Positions 1 through 7,789 of a stretch of DNA of 20,812 bases are shown piece after piece. This DNA is from Dehalococcoidales bacterium (GTDB taxonomy: Bacteria > Chloroflexota > Dehalococcoidia > Dehalococcoidales > JAQTVP01), in NCBI GenBank assembly GCA_028707015.1, contig JAQTVP010000007.1:1-20812 (forward strand), given 5' to 3'. Every line of letters starts with the position of its first letter. The stretch's first letter is position 1. Below the pieces are notes generated by a model. It was not told the origin of the DNA. It did no database searches and saw only the letters and a program-made list of their open reading frames with translations. The translations under genes and the position numbers were made by a program.

Positions 1-306
1 GGTAAAGGGAGGAGCTATACCAGATATGTTCTTGATCTTGCTTCTGTCCCGGCTATCCAAAAGGAAACTTATTTGCCCATTATAGCCGATCCCAGTCACG
101 CCACTGGCCGCCGGGATCTGATTTTCTCGATGAGTTGTGCATCTATAGCTGCTGGGGCTAGTGGACTAATGGTTGAGGTACACTATAATCCGGCGGAAGC
201 GCTGGTAGATGCTCAGCAGATGATTACACCTGATGAGCTTAAAGACATCATCGATACTTGTAAAAGAGTCCATAAGGCGGTGAAACCCGGAGGATACCAG
301 AAGTAG
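1..306 (+). CDS. aroF: DAHP synthase, type I-beta, 3' end (partial)
   Basis: The frame is open from the first base and ends at TAG 304-306, giving the last 101 residues of 3-deoxy-D-arabino-heptulosonate-7-phosphate synthase. This enzyme condenses phosphoenolpyruvate and erythrose-4-phosphate in the cytoplasm, the entry step of the shikimate pathway. Seen: GKGRSYTRYVLDL, then LPIIADPSHATGRRD with the conserved metal- and phosphate-site D-P-S-H-A-T-G motif, then GLMVEVHYNPAEALVDAQQ near the C-terminus. These are typical of the AroA(Bs)/type I-beta (KDO8PS-like) group. The N-terminal part lies outside the window, so any fused ACT or ferredoxin-like regulatory domain cannot be judged. aroB starts 10 nt downstream, consistent with the first visible gene of the aro operon. 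The symbol aroF is the usual one in this context; aroG or aroA(G) are used for the same family. Confidence 0.93.
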   Translation, partial: GKGRSYTRYVLDLASVPAIQKETYLPIIADPSHATGRRDLIFSMSCASIAAGASGLMVEVHYNPAEALVDAQQMITPDELKDIIDTCKRVHKAVKPGGYQK

Positions 307-316
307 GTAGTAGCAG

Positions 317-1390
317 ATGAAAGAAGTTAGGCTGAAGCTTGGTAATAGCAGTTATGATATTTATATAGGTGCAGGATTAATTGTCCAAATTGGGCAGTTG
401 TTAAAAAAAGCTGGACTTGATGGTAAGGCAGTAATAATTACTAATCCTAAGGTGAAAAGCTTATATGGAGATGTGATTGAGCAAAATCTTACCGGTGAAG
501 GCTTTAAGGTGATTGTTTTACAGATTCCGGAGGGGGAAGAGCAGAAATCACTAGAAGTTGCGGGGAGTTTATATAGAGAATTGAGTACTTTCTATGCTGA
601 AAGGACAACGCCAATTATAGCATTGGGTGGTGGAGTTATTGGGGATCTGGCTGGTTTCGTGGCTGCTACATTCTTGCGTGGAGTGCCTTTTATACAAATC
701 CCGACTACCTTACTGGCACAAGTTGACAGTAGTATCGGGGGTAAGGTAGCGGTAAATTACGGTAGATTAAAGAATAAAATCGGGGCATTTTATCAGCCTA
801 GAATGGTAATTTCTGATATTAATATTTTAAAAACCCTCACCCCGGAGGATCTTAGTGATGGATTGGCAGAAGCCATAAAATACGGGGTTATCTGGGATAA
901 AGAATTATTCAGCTTTTTTGAGAGTAATATTGACCGCATAAAGGCACTTGATGAGAGTTTGGTTGAGGAAGTTGTTTTCAGGTCGGCTAAAATTAAAGCC
1001 GAAGTAGTAGAAAAAGATGAACGGGATTTTGCTATACGGAATATCTTGAATTATGGACATACCATAGGACACGGCATCGAGGCAGTATCCGAGTTCAAAG
1101 TACAGCATGGAGAGGCAGTTGCCATTGGTATGATAGCTGCCGGGAAAATTTCACATAAAATGGGCATATTGGATAAAAATGAGCTTATCAGACTAGAAAG
1201 TGTGATTAAACAGGCTGGTTTGCCGACCAAAGTTCCGGATCTTGATGCCGGAAAAATAATTGATGCCATTAAACATGATAAAAAGATTTTAAAATGTAAG
1301 GTGAGATTTATCTTGCCTAAATCTATTGGAAGTGTGTTCATTACAGAAGAGGTGAACCTCTCTCTAATTCGTGAAGCTTTGATTGATTAA
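317..1390 (+). CDS. aroB: 3-dehydroquinate synthase
   Basis: This 357-residue, full-length enzyme converts DAHP to 3-dehydroquinate using NAD and a divalent metal (usually Zn or Co). Seen: the glycine-rich NAD-binding stretch IALGGGVIGDLAGF (about 101-114), IPTTLLAQVDSSIGGKVAVN (128-147), and the three expected metal ligands. These are E185 in DGLAEAIKYG, H248 in NYGHTIGHGIE and H264 in VQHGEAVAIGM. The ATG at 317 is the only possible start close by because an in-frame TAG lies at 311-313. Its ribosome site is weak (AGG within TAGGTAG, 304-310), so translation may be coupled to the preceding gene, whose stop is 10 nt upstream. It is second in an operon ordered as the pathway runs. Confidence 0.97.
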   Translation: MKEVRLKLGNSSYDIYIGAGLIVQIGQLLKKAGLDGKAVIITNPKVKSLYGDVIEQNLTGEGFKVIVLQIPEGEEQKSLEVAGSLYRELSTFYAERTTPIIALGGGVIGDLAGFVAATFLRGVPFIQIPTTLLAQVDSSIGGKVAVNYGRLKNKIGAFYQPRMVISDINILKTLTPEDLSDGLAEAIKYGVIWDKELFSFFESNIDRIKALDESLVEEVVFRSAKIKAEVVEKDERDFAIRNILNYGHTIGHGIEAVSEFKVQHGEAVAIGMIAAGKISHKMGILDKNELIRLESVIKQAGLPTKVPDLDAGKIIDAIKHDKKILKCKVRFILPKSIGSVFITEEVNLSLIREALID

Positions 1391-1391
1391 A

Positions 1392-2081
1392 ATGAGAAAG
1401 CCAATAATTTGTGCCGTTATTACAAATAGTGACCTGAAAGCAGTGGAAAAAACAAATCCATTTGTGGATTTGTTTGAGGTACGGATAGACCTTGTTGGAG
1501 AGGGATGGCAGAAACTGGTGAAACAACTTGAAAAACCCTGGATAGGGTGTAATCGCATGGCAGATGATGGTGGAAAATGGCAAGGAGATGAAGCCAGTCG
1601 CGTAGAAAAACTGCTGGAGGCAGCTGAGTTAGGGGCGGATACAATTGATATTGAACTCAAGACAGAGAATCTGAATTATGCTGTAGAACTGATTAAAGGA
1701 AAAGCAGAATGTTTATTATCATTTCATGACTGGGAAAAGACGCCTCCACTTAGAGAAATGCGGGAAATAGTTCATAAGCAGCTTGCAGCGGGTGCCGATG
1801 CGTGTAAAATAGTTACAACGGCGCATAGTCTGGAGGATAACCGGAAGACATTGCAGCTCATATCGGAATTTCCTGAAGTAAAGATGATCTCATTTGCCAT
1901 GGGACAATTGGGCATATTAAGCCGGGTTCTTTGTCCCTTGGTTGGGGGGGATTTCACTTATGCCTCTGTTGAGATTGGTAAGGAATCAGCTCCAGGCCAG
2001 ATAACAGTAAAGGAGTTAAGAAAAATCTATGACATTTTGGAGCCCTTCGGGGAGAACCGTAGTATGTGGAATAATAGGTGA
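1392..2081 (+). CDS. aroD: 3-dehydroquinate dehydratase, type I
   Basis: The type I (Schiff-base) dehydroquinase converts 3-dehydroquinate to 3-dehydroshikimate. With the ATG at 1392 it has 229 residues, close to the family norm. Seen: E29 and R31 in FEVRID, E88 in TIDIELK, the catalytic-base region H112-D113 in LLSFHDWEKTPP, the Schiff-base lysine K139 in ADACKIVTTAHS, R178 in GILSRVLCPL, and the substrate-closing loop KESAPGQI (about 197-204). A TTG at 1383 would add three residues and overlap aroB. The ATG one nucleotide past the aroB stop is preferred because MRKPIICAVI matches how family members begin. Its last 53 nt also encode the aroE N-terminus in another frame. Many Clostridia use the unrelated type II enzyme instead, so type I is a real distinction. 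Confidence 0.95.
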   Translation: MRKPIICAVITNSDLKAVEKTNPFVDLFEVRIDLVGEGWQKLVKQLEKPWIGCNRMADDGGKWQGDEASRVEKLLEAAELGADTIDIELKTENLNYAVELIKGKAECLLSFHDWEKTPPLREMREIVHKQLAAGADACKIVTTAHSLEDNRKTLQLISEFPEVKMISFAMGQLGILSRVLCPLVGGDFTYASVEIGKESAPGQITVKELRKIYDILEPFGENRSMWNNR

Positions 2082-2907
2082 TCCTATAGAGCATACTTTA
2101 TCACCGGTAATGCATAATGCTGCCTTCAGGGATAAGGGAATAGACTATTTATATCTTCCTTTTCGGGTAAAAAGTGAAAGGGTCGGCGAAGCTGTTGTCG
2201 GTATGAAAGCTCTGAATATTAAGGGGTTAAATGTCACCATTCCTCACAAAGTTACTGTTATGAAATATTTGGATAAAATAGATTCGGTAGCGGAAAAAAT
2301 AGGGGCAGTTAATACCATAGTTAATGGTAATGATGTTTTAACGGGATATAATACGGATGCCAGTGGTTTTCTGCAGGCCCTACTGGACCGGGGAATCGAT
2401 CCGGCAGGAAAAAAAGTGGTTATTTTGGGAGCTGGAGGTGCTTCAAGGGCAATTTCCTTTATTTTAGCTGAACGGGGTGCTTATCTTACTATTTTTAACC
2501 GTGCGGTGAACTTTAAGCGCGTAAAGGACTTAGCTGATAGAATTTCCCAGATTTCTACCAGTGAAATTCAAGCTCTGGAACTAAATAGAGAAAATCTGGA
2601 GAGAGTTTTGGATGATGCTGATATTCTGGTTAACGCGACCAGTGTAGGGATGAGCCCTGATATTAACGAAACTCCGGTTGCTTACGGTTTGCTCAAGTCC
2701 GGTCTGGTCGTTTTTGATATTATATATAATCCGGTAAAAACAAGGTTAATTAAAGAGGCTGAAATGGCCGGAGCAATAACCATAAACGGGATTGATATGC
2801 TGGTTTGGCAGGGTGCTTTGGCTTTTGAAAAGTGGACTGAGCAAAAAGCGCCGGTTAATCTGATGAAAATAGAGGTAACTAAGGCGTTAGAAGGTAATGA
2901 AAAATAA
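2029..2907 (+). CDS. aroE: Shikimate dehydrogenase (NADP+)
   Basis: The 292-residue enzyme reduces 3-dehydroshikimate to shikimate with NADPH. Seen: substrate-binding SPVMHN (25-30), catalytic K74 in NVTIPHK, N95 in AVNTIV, D110 in GYNTDASGF, the NADP loop GAGGASRA (134-141), NATSVGMSP (202-210) and the C-terminal IDMLVWQGALAFEKW with Q261. The ATG at 2029 lies inside aroD and is supported by AAAGGAG at 2009-2015, 13 nt upstream. The family needs about 12 residues before GIIGDPIEHTLSP, and no ATG, GTG or TTG occurs in this frame between 2029 and that motif. The 53-nt overlap with aroD is therefore real rather than a start-calling artefact. Its 3' end overlaps aroK by 11 nt. Confidence 0.96.
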   Translation: MTFWSPSGRTVVCGIIGDPIEHTLSPVMHNAAFRDKGIDYLYLPFRVKSERVGEAVVGMKALNIKGLNVTIPHKVTVMKYLDKIDSVAEKIGAVNTIVNGNDVLTGYNTDASGFLQALLDRGIDPAGKKVVILGAGGASRAISFILAERGAYLTIFNRAVNFKRVKDLADRISQISTSEIQALELNRENLERVLDDADILVNATSVGMSPDINETPVAYGLLKSGLVVFDIIYNPVKTRLIKEAEMAGAITINGIDMLVWQGALAFEKWTEQKAPVNLMKIEVTKALEGNEK

Positions 2908-3427
2908 TATTGCTCTGATTGGTTTTATGGGAACGGGAAAAACTACTGTCGGTAAAGTTCTGGCGAGGAAACTGGGGATGAATTTCATCGAATTGGATTC
3001 ATTGATTGAGCAAAAAGCAGGAAAATCTATCCCTGATATATTCATTCAGGATGGTGAAATTGTTTTTAGAGAATACGAGATAGAGGTTATCAAGGAAATT
3101 TTCAGCAGTAAAAATCAGGTTATCGCTTGCGGTGGTGGAGTGGTCCTTAATAAAATAAATATAGACCGGCTGAGGCAACATTCCAAAATAGTCTGTCTTA
3201 CAGCTTCTGTAGCAGTGATTTTGAAGCGGGTCTCAGGTGATGGGGGAGCAAGGCCTTTGCTTGATGCAGATGATAAAACTCTGGAAATTCAAAATCTTTT
3301 AAATTTCAGAAAACCTTTTTATGACAGGGCGGCGGATATAACTATAACTACATCAAAAATGAAGATTAATAATGTCGCTGAAAAAATAATAAGTAAGTTA
3401 AAAAATAATGAAAATTTTCATCAATAA
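2897..3427 (+). CDS. aroK: Shikimate kinase
   Basis: This 176-residue P-loop kinase phosphorylates shikimate at the 3-hydroxyl with ATP. Seen: Walker A in GFMGTGKTT (9-17), shikimate-binding D34 in ELDSLIEQ, R58 in FREYE, the G79-G80-G81 of ACGGGVVL, the lid arginine R119 in GGARPLLD and the nucleotide-side RKPFYDRAAD (138-147). The length is normal for a stand-alone enzyme. Its ATG sits inside the end of aroE (11-nt overlap) with a short AAGG just upstream, which suggests coupled translation. Its own 3' end overlaps aroA by 20 nt. Confidence 0.95.
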   Translation: MKNNIALIGFMGTGKTTVGKVLARKLGMNFIELDSLIEQKAGKSIPDIFIQDGEIVFREYEIEVIKEIFSSKNQVIACGGGVVLNKINIDRLRQHSKIVCLTASVAVILKRVSGDGGARPLLDADDKTLEIQNLLNFRKPFYDRAADITITTSKMKINNVAEKIISKLKNNENFHQ

Positions 3428-4697
3428 AAGTGAGATTAAAGGAACAATAAAGGTCCCTTCCTCAAAAAGTTATACTATTCGTGGGCTTGTATGTGCTGCG
3501 TTGGCTAAAGGTGAAAGCGAAATAATATATCCCTTGAGTTCAGATGATACTGATGCTGCTCAAGATGTACTAAGCAGGCTTGGTGTTATGGTAACCAGGG
3601 ATAGGGCTAAATGGCAGGTTGTGGGAGGTGGTTTCTGGCGGGTCAGCGGAGGAAACTTGCAGGAACCTGAAACAGAACTATTCTGCGGTGAGTCTGCTGC
3701 TACTATGCGGTTTATGACTGCCATTTGTTCATTAGTTAATGGGAAGTGTCTTTTAACTGTAGCGCCCTCACTTGCCCGGCGACCAATAAAACCTCTGTTG
3801 CAGGCATTAGAACAGCTGGGGGTTGATTGTGCCTACCAGGAAGAAGATTCGTCTGTAATTGTAAATGGCCGAGGATTGAAGGGCGGAACAGTTAACTTAC
3901 CCGGTGATATAAGTTCTCAGTTTGTATCAGCTTTATTATTTATAGCTCCGCTTGCTGAAGAAGGTCTTAAAATCAGGTTAACAACACCTATAGAATCAAA
4001 GCCTTATATACTGATGACTCTGGAGTGTCTTCAGCAGTTTGGTATAAAAGTAAAAACCTCCACAGACCTGAGAGAGTTTGAAGTCTCACAGCAACTATAT
4101 CAACCAACTAAATATAAAGTTGAAGGAGATTGGTCGTCAGCATCATACCTTTTAGCCTTAGGCACCGTCTGTGGAGAAGTCGAGGTCAAAAACTTGAATT
4201 CAATAAGTTTGCAGGGCGATAAGTCGATACTAGATTTCTTGAGGGATATGGGTGCTCGGGTTGAGGTAACCACGGATTCAGTTATAGTTCGGAAATCGAG
4301 ATTAAATGCCATACGTGCCGATTTAACTAATTGCATTGACCTGCTGCCTACTATGGGAGTTCTGGCGGCAGTGGCGGATGGAGAAAGTGAGTTTACCGGA
4401 ATAGAAAGAGCCAGGATAAAGGAATCAAATAGAGTTGCTGCGGTAAAAGACGGACTTGAGAAAATGGGCATACAAGTTAAAGAAGAGCAAAATAAATTAA
4501 TTATTACCGGTGCAACTCCTCAAGGTACAATTATAGATTCTAACAATGACCACCGGATTGCGATGGCTTTTAGTATACTTGGTTTACTGGCTGGAGATAC
4601 AGTAATAGATGGAGCTGAATGTGTCTCAAAGACATTTCCGCAATTCTGGGATGTATTAAAAAGCATAGGAGGCACGTTAGAAATAAGTGTGGAATAG
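3408..4697 (+). CDS. aroA: 5-enolpyruvylshikimate-3-phosphate synthase
   Basis: The 429-residue enzyme transfers the enolpyruvyl group of PEP to shikimate-3-phosphate. Seen: VPSSKSYTIRG (16-26, with K20, S21 and R25), the PEP-loop equivalent CGESAATMRF (93-102), SLARRPIKPLLQAL, SSQFVSALL, catalytic D in CIDLLPTMG, catalytic E in RIKESNRVAA, NNDHRIAMAF and the C-terminal CVSKTFPQFWD lysine. The loop matching E. coli GNAGTAMR reads GESAATMR. Alanine (A97) therefore stands at the position of E. coli Gly96, as in glyphosate-insensitive class II enzymes. That sensitivity inference comes from alignment by eye only. The ATG overlaps the aroK end by 20 nt, and the 3' end overlaps aroC by 11 nt. Confidence 0.96.
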   Translation: MKIFINKSEIKGTIKVPSSKSYTIRGLVCAALAKGESEIIYPLSSDDTDAAQDVLSRLGVMVTRDRAKWQVVGGGFWRVSGGNLQEPETELFCGESAATMRFMTAICSLVNGKCLLTVAPSLARRPIKPLLQALEQLGVDCAYQEEDSSVIVNGRGLKGGTVNLPGDISSQFVSALLFIAPLAEEGLKIRLTTPIESKPYILMTLECLQQFGIKVKTSTDLREFEVSQQLYQPTKYKVEGDWSSASYLLALGTVCGEVEVKNLNSISLQGDKSILDFLRDMGARVEVTTDSVIVRKSRLNAIRADLTNCIDLLPTMGVLAAVADGESEFTGIERARIKESNRVAAVKDGLEKMGIQVKEEQNKLIITGATPQGTIIDSNNDHRIAMAFSILGLLAGDTVIDGAECVSKTFPQFWDVLKSIGGTLEISVE

Positions 4698-5778
4698 TAT
4701 AGGGAATAATTTTACTATAACCAGCTTTGGTGAAAGCCACGGGAAATGCGTGGGTATAATTATAGATGGTTGCCCCGCTGGTTTACCTATTACCGATCAC
4801 GATATCCAAATAGAGTTGGACAAAAGAAAGCCGGGAGTAAGTTCTTTAGCTACCAGCAGGACAGAAGCAGATAAGGTTGAGATTCTTTCTGGTATTTTTA
4901 ACGGGTGCACTACTGGCGCTCCTATTTGTTTATTGATATGGAATAGGGACATTAAATCGAGTGAATATGAAAAGAAGAGATTTATGTTACGTCCGGGTCA
5001 TGCAGATTTTACTGCCTTTATGAAATATGGAGGGTTTAATGATTTTAGGGGAGGAGGCCGATTTTCGGGAAGAATTACTGCTACTTTTGTTATGGCGGGA
5101 GCTGTAGCTAAAAAACTGCTCGGCCTGATTGGTATTGAGGTTATAGCTCACACGATTGCCATTGGTGATATTAAAGTTGAGACTAGACAGGTTGAAGAAA
5201 TCAGGGAGAATGTAGAAAAAAATCCAGTTAAATGTGCTGATACTGGAGCCGCTGAAGGAATGATTAAGGCCATTGAGCAAGCTAAAAAAGAAGGGGATAG
5301 CCTTGGCGGGATAATAGAAGGGCTTGTCCTAAATGTACCGACTGGTTTAGGTGAACCGGTTTTTGATACACTGGAGGGAAACCTGGCGAAAGCTTTGTTT
5401 GCTATTCCGGCAGTAAAAGGAGTCGAATTTGGTGCTGGTTTCCGGGTAGCTGAGAAAAAGGGGTCAGATAATAATGACTCCTTTATTATTAGGGAAAATA
5501 GTGTAGTTACTGCTACCAATAATGCCGGTGGTATACTTGGCGGGATAAGTACTGGTATGCCTATAGTTGTCAGGGTTGCTGTTAAACCAACCCCGTCCAT
5601 AACAAAAAATCAGAATACGGTGAACATTAATAGTATGGAAGAAGTTAGCCTAACAGTTAAGGGGAGACATGATCCCTGTATTGTTCCACGAGCGGTGCCG
5701 GTGGTAGAGTCAATGATAGCAGTAATACTGTGTGATTTTGCAATAGGGGCAGGACTAATACCGAGGGTAATAAAATGA
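4687..5778 (+). CDS. aroC: Chorismate synthase
   Basis: The 363-residue enzyme eliminates phosphate from EPSP to give chorismate, needing reduced FMN as catalyst. Seen: ITSFGESHGKCVG (11-23, with the key H18), LRPGHADFTAF (101-111, with H105), the FMN and phosphate region NDFRGGGRFSGRITA (118-132), GGISTGMPIVVRVAVKPTPS, and the C-terminal RHDPCIVPRAVPVVESM signature. The start is GTG at 4687, inside the end of aroA (11-nt overlap). Translation from it begins MWNSIGNNF, matching the family N-terminus, and no ATG exists near it. The stop overlaps the pheA start as ATGA, a typical coupled pair. Confidence 0.96.
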   Translation: MWNSIGNNFTITSFGESHGKCVGIIIDGCPAGLPITDHDIQIELDKRKPGVSSLATSRTEADKVEILSGIFNGCTTGAPICLLIWNRDIKSSEYEKKRFMLRPGHADFTAFMKYGGFNDFRGGGRFSGRITATFVMAGAVAKKLLGLIGIEVIAHTIAIGDIKVETRQVEEIRENVEKNPVKCADTGAAEGMIKAIEQAKKEGDSLGGIIEGLVLNVPTGLGEPVFDTLEGNLAKALFAIPAVKGVEFGAGFRVAEKKGSDNNDSFIIRENSVVTATNNAGGILGGISTGMPIVVRVAVKPTPSITKNQNTVNINSMEEVSLTVKGRHDPCIVPRAVPVVESMIAVILCDFAIGAGLIPRVIK

Positions 5779-6842
5779 GCATAAAAAATTTAAGGGATAA
5801 AATAGACGAAACTGATAGTAATATAGTCAAACTATTAGCGGAAAGAATAAGAATTGCCGAGGAGATAGGTAAGGAGAAAGAGAAGCGGGGAAAACAGATT
5901 GAAGATGTAGAGAGAGAGAAGATAGTCCTGGAAAAGGTTAAAAATATTGCCCAGAGAGAGCAGATTAATCAGGACGGAATAGAGGGTATTTACCGGCAAA
6001 TAATAGCTATATCTAAAAATATGCAGGGGATAGTAGTTGCTTTTCAAGGTGAGATTGGTGCTTATAGTGAAGAAGCAGCCTTTCGTTTTTTTGGATCTTC
6101 AGTAAAAGTTAAACCCTGCGAGGTTTTGGATGATGTCTTTAATACGGTGGAGAAAACTGATACGGAGTTTGGTATTATTCCTATCGAGAACTCTTTGGAG
6201 GGCAGTATCAGCCGGTCATATGATTTGCTTCTGGATTCAAACCTTAAGGTATGTGGTGAAATGGAACTCAGGATTAACCATTGCCTGATAGCTAATCCTA
6301 GGGTTCAGTTAGATGCGGTAAAAAAGATTTACTCTCACCCGCAGGCTTTGGGACAGTGCAAAACTTTCTTAAAACATCTAAACTGTGAATTAATTCCAAC
6401 CTATGATACTGCTGGAAGTGTTAAATTGGTGAAGGAGAAACATATTACAAATGGGGGCGCTGTGGCTAGTGCTAGGGCCGCTGAAATCTATGATATGAAA
6501 ATTCTGGCTAGTGAAATTGAGGATAACCCGAATAATTTTACTAGATTTTTCATTTTGTCCAAGAAGGACTCTCCGCCATCGGGGAATGATAAAACATCCA
6601 TAGTTTTTTCGGTTAAGCATAAACCGGGCGCACTGTATCAATTCCTTAATGAACTTGCGAAAAGGAATATTAATTTAACAAAGATAGAATCACGGCCAAC
6701 AAGGCAGAAACCGTGGGAATATAACTTTTATTTAGATTTTGAGGGTCACAGAGAAGATAAGGCTTCTCAGGAAGCTCTGCGGTATTTAGAAGAAACTTCA
6801 CTTTTTGTGAAAGTTCTGGGTTCATACCCTAAAGCAAAGTAA
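5775..6842 (+). CDS. pheA: Bifunctional chorismate mutase / prephenate dehydratase (P-protein)
   Basis: A 355-residue fusion with three parts in order: an AroQ-type helical chorismate mutase (about 1-85, beginning IKNLRDKIDETDSNIVKLL), prephenate dehydratase (about 87-265) and an ACT domain (about 273-350). The dehydratase shows FQGEIGAYSEEAA, FGIIPIENSLEGSI, YSHPQALGQC and the catalytic T256-R257-F258 in NNFTRFFIL. The ACT domain keeps the phenylalanine-binding signatures KPGALYQFL (283-291) and ESRP (305-308), so feedback inhibition by phenylalanine is expected. It converts chorismate to prephenate and then phenylpyruvate. The ATG overlaps the aroC stop by 4 nt. It commits part of the chorismate made by the upstream genes to phenylalanine and supplies prephenate to the following tyrA product. 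Confidence 0.95.
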   Translation: MSIKNLRDKIDETDSNIVKLLAERIRIAEEIGKEKEKRGKQIEDVEREKIVLEKVKNIAQREQINQDGIEGIYRQIIAISKNMQGIVVAFQGEIGAYSEEAAFRFFGSSVKVKPCEVLDDVFNTVEKTDTEFGIIPIENSLEGSISRSYDLLLDSNLKVCGEMELRINHCLIANPRVQLDAVKKIYSHPQALGQCKTFLKHLNCELIPTYDTAGSVKLVKEKHITNGGAVASARAAEIYDMKILASEIEDNPNNFTRFFILSKKDSPPSGNDKTSIVFSVKHKPGALYQFLNELAKRNINLTKIESRPTRQKPWEYNFYLDFEGHREDKASQEALRYLEETSLFVKVLGSYPKAK

Positions 6843-6863
6843 ACAAGTTATAAAGGTGAACAA

Positions 6864-7733
6864 TTGAAGGTAGCAATAATTGGCGGCTCGGGGAAAATGG
6901 GACGATGGTTTGCCGATTTTTTATTAAGAGAAGGGCATGAGGTAATAATAACCGGGCGGAACGAAGCGAAGTTGCTGGCAGTCAAGCAGCAGTTAGGGGT
7001 TGCAGTTACTACTAATGCAGCAGCAGTCAAAATGGCTGATGCTGTTTTATTATCTGTGCCGATAGATAATTTTGAGGAAATTGCAGTGGAAATTTCTCCC
7101 TACATTAATTCTGGGCAGGTGATTATAGATATTACGTCTATCAAGATGCTACCGCTAGATATAATGCATAAGTACCTGCAAGCAGGATTAATTTTGGGGG
7201 TACACCCTTTGTTTGGTCCTGGTGCCAAGAGTATTGCTAACCATAACATTGTTCTAACTCCTACCAATGACCAAGAGGAAGTTTTTGCCCGGAGAGTGAA
7301 CAATTATTTGGTGGCAAAGGGGGCAAAAGTTACTCTAATGACTCCCCAGGAACATGATGAAATGATGGCAATCATTCTGGGTCTTGCTCATTTTATTGCG
7401 ATAGTTTCAGCCGATACCCTGTTAAGTTTTGATAAGCTAAAGCAGATGGAATCAATTGGAGGTATTACGTTTAAAGTATTGTTAACACTGGTAGAAAGTG
7501 TTCTTTCAGAAGATCCGGATTTATATACCTCTTTACAGATGAATTTACCCGGTATGGTAAAGATTGAAAAAATCTTTCAGAAAAAAGTGGAAACGTGGGC
7601 TGATTTGGTAGAAAACAAAGACCGACAGAAATTCATAGATAGAATGACTGCGTTAAAAAGTAAGCTTGCGGAGAGTAATCCTGATTTTGGGAATGCTTAT
7701 GAGAATATGTACAAGATTGTAGAGAGTCTGTAG
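6864..7733 (+). CDS. tyrA: Prephenate dehydrogenase (TyrA family, no ACT domain)
   Basis: The 289-residue dehydrogenase is expected to oxidise and decarboxylate prephenate to 4-hydroxyphenylpyruvate. Seen: an N-terminal Rossmann motif VAIIGGSGKMGRWFADFL (3-20), catalytic H114 in GVHPLFGPG, and H164 and H176 in the helical-domain motif HDEMMAIILGLAHF. There is no C-terminal ACT domain and no fused chorismate mutase. By eye, the GGSGKMGRWFA N-terminus is closer to archaeal-type TyrA than to Bacillus TyrA, which is an impression rather than a search result. The start is TTG at 6864, supported by AAAGGTGA at 6852-6859. The 21-nt gap after pheA makes this the only aro junction besides aroF/aroB without overlap or near contact. 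It is the last gene of the operon; no intrinsic terminator is visible in 7734-7789. Confidence 0.92.
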   Translation: MKVAIIGGSGKMGRWFADFLLREGHEVIITGRNEAKLLAVKQQLGVAVTTNAAAVKMADAVLLSVPIDNFEEIAVEISPYINSGQVIIDITSIKMLPLDIMHKYLQAGLILGVHPLFGPGAKSIANHNIVLTPTNDQEEVFARRVNNYLVAKGAKVTLMTPQEHDEMMAIILGLAHFIAIVSADTLLSFDKLKQMESIGGITFKVLLTLVESVLSEDPDLYTSLQMNLPGMVKIEKIFQKKVETWADLVENKDRQKFIDRMTALKSKLAESNPDFGNAYENMYKIVESL

Positions 7734-7789
7734 AATATTACCCTTGGCATCAAAATAATAAAACCGAATTCTATGATATATAATAATAG

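Noticed and set aside
1383..1391. TTG start for aroD overlapping the aroB stop
   Set aside because: It adds only three residues; the ATG at 1392 fits the family N-terminus better and no ribosome site favours the TTG.
4100..5600. Antisense open frames inside aroA and aroC (up to 150 codons, minus strand)
   Set aside because: They lie wholly opposite well-conserved enzymes, have no ribosome sites, and encode no recognisable protein.
7734..7789. Possible bidirectional terminator between tyrA and the DUF1461 gene
   Set aside because: No stable stem followed by a T run is seen on either strand.
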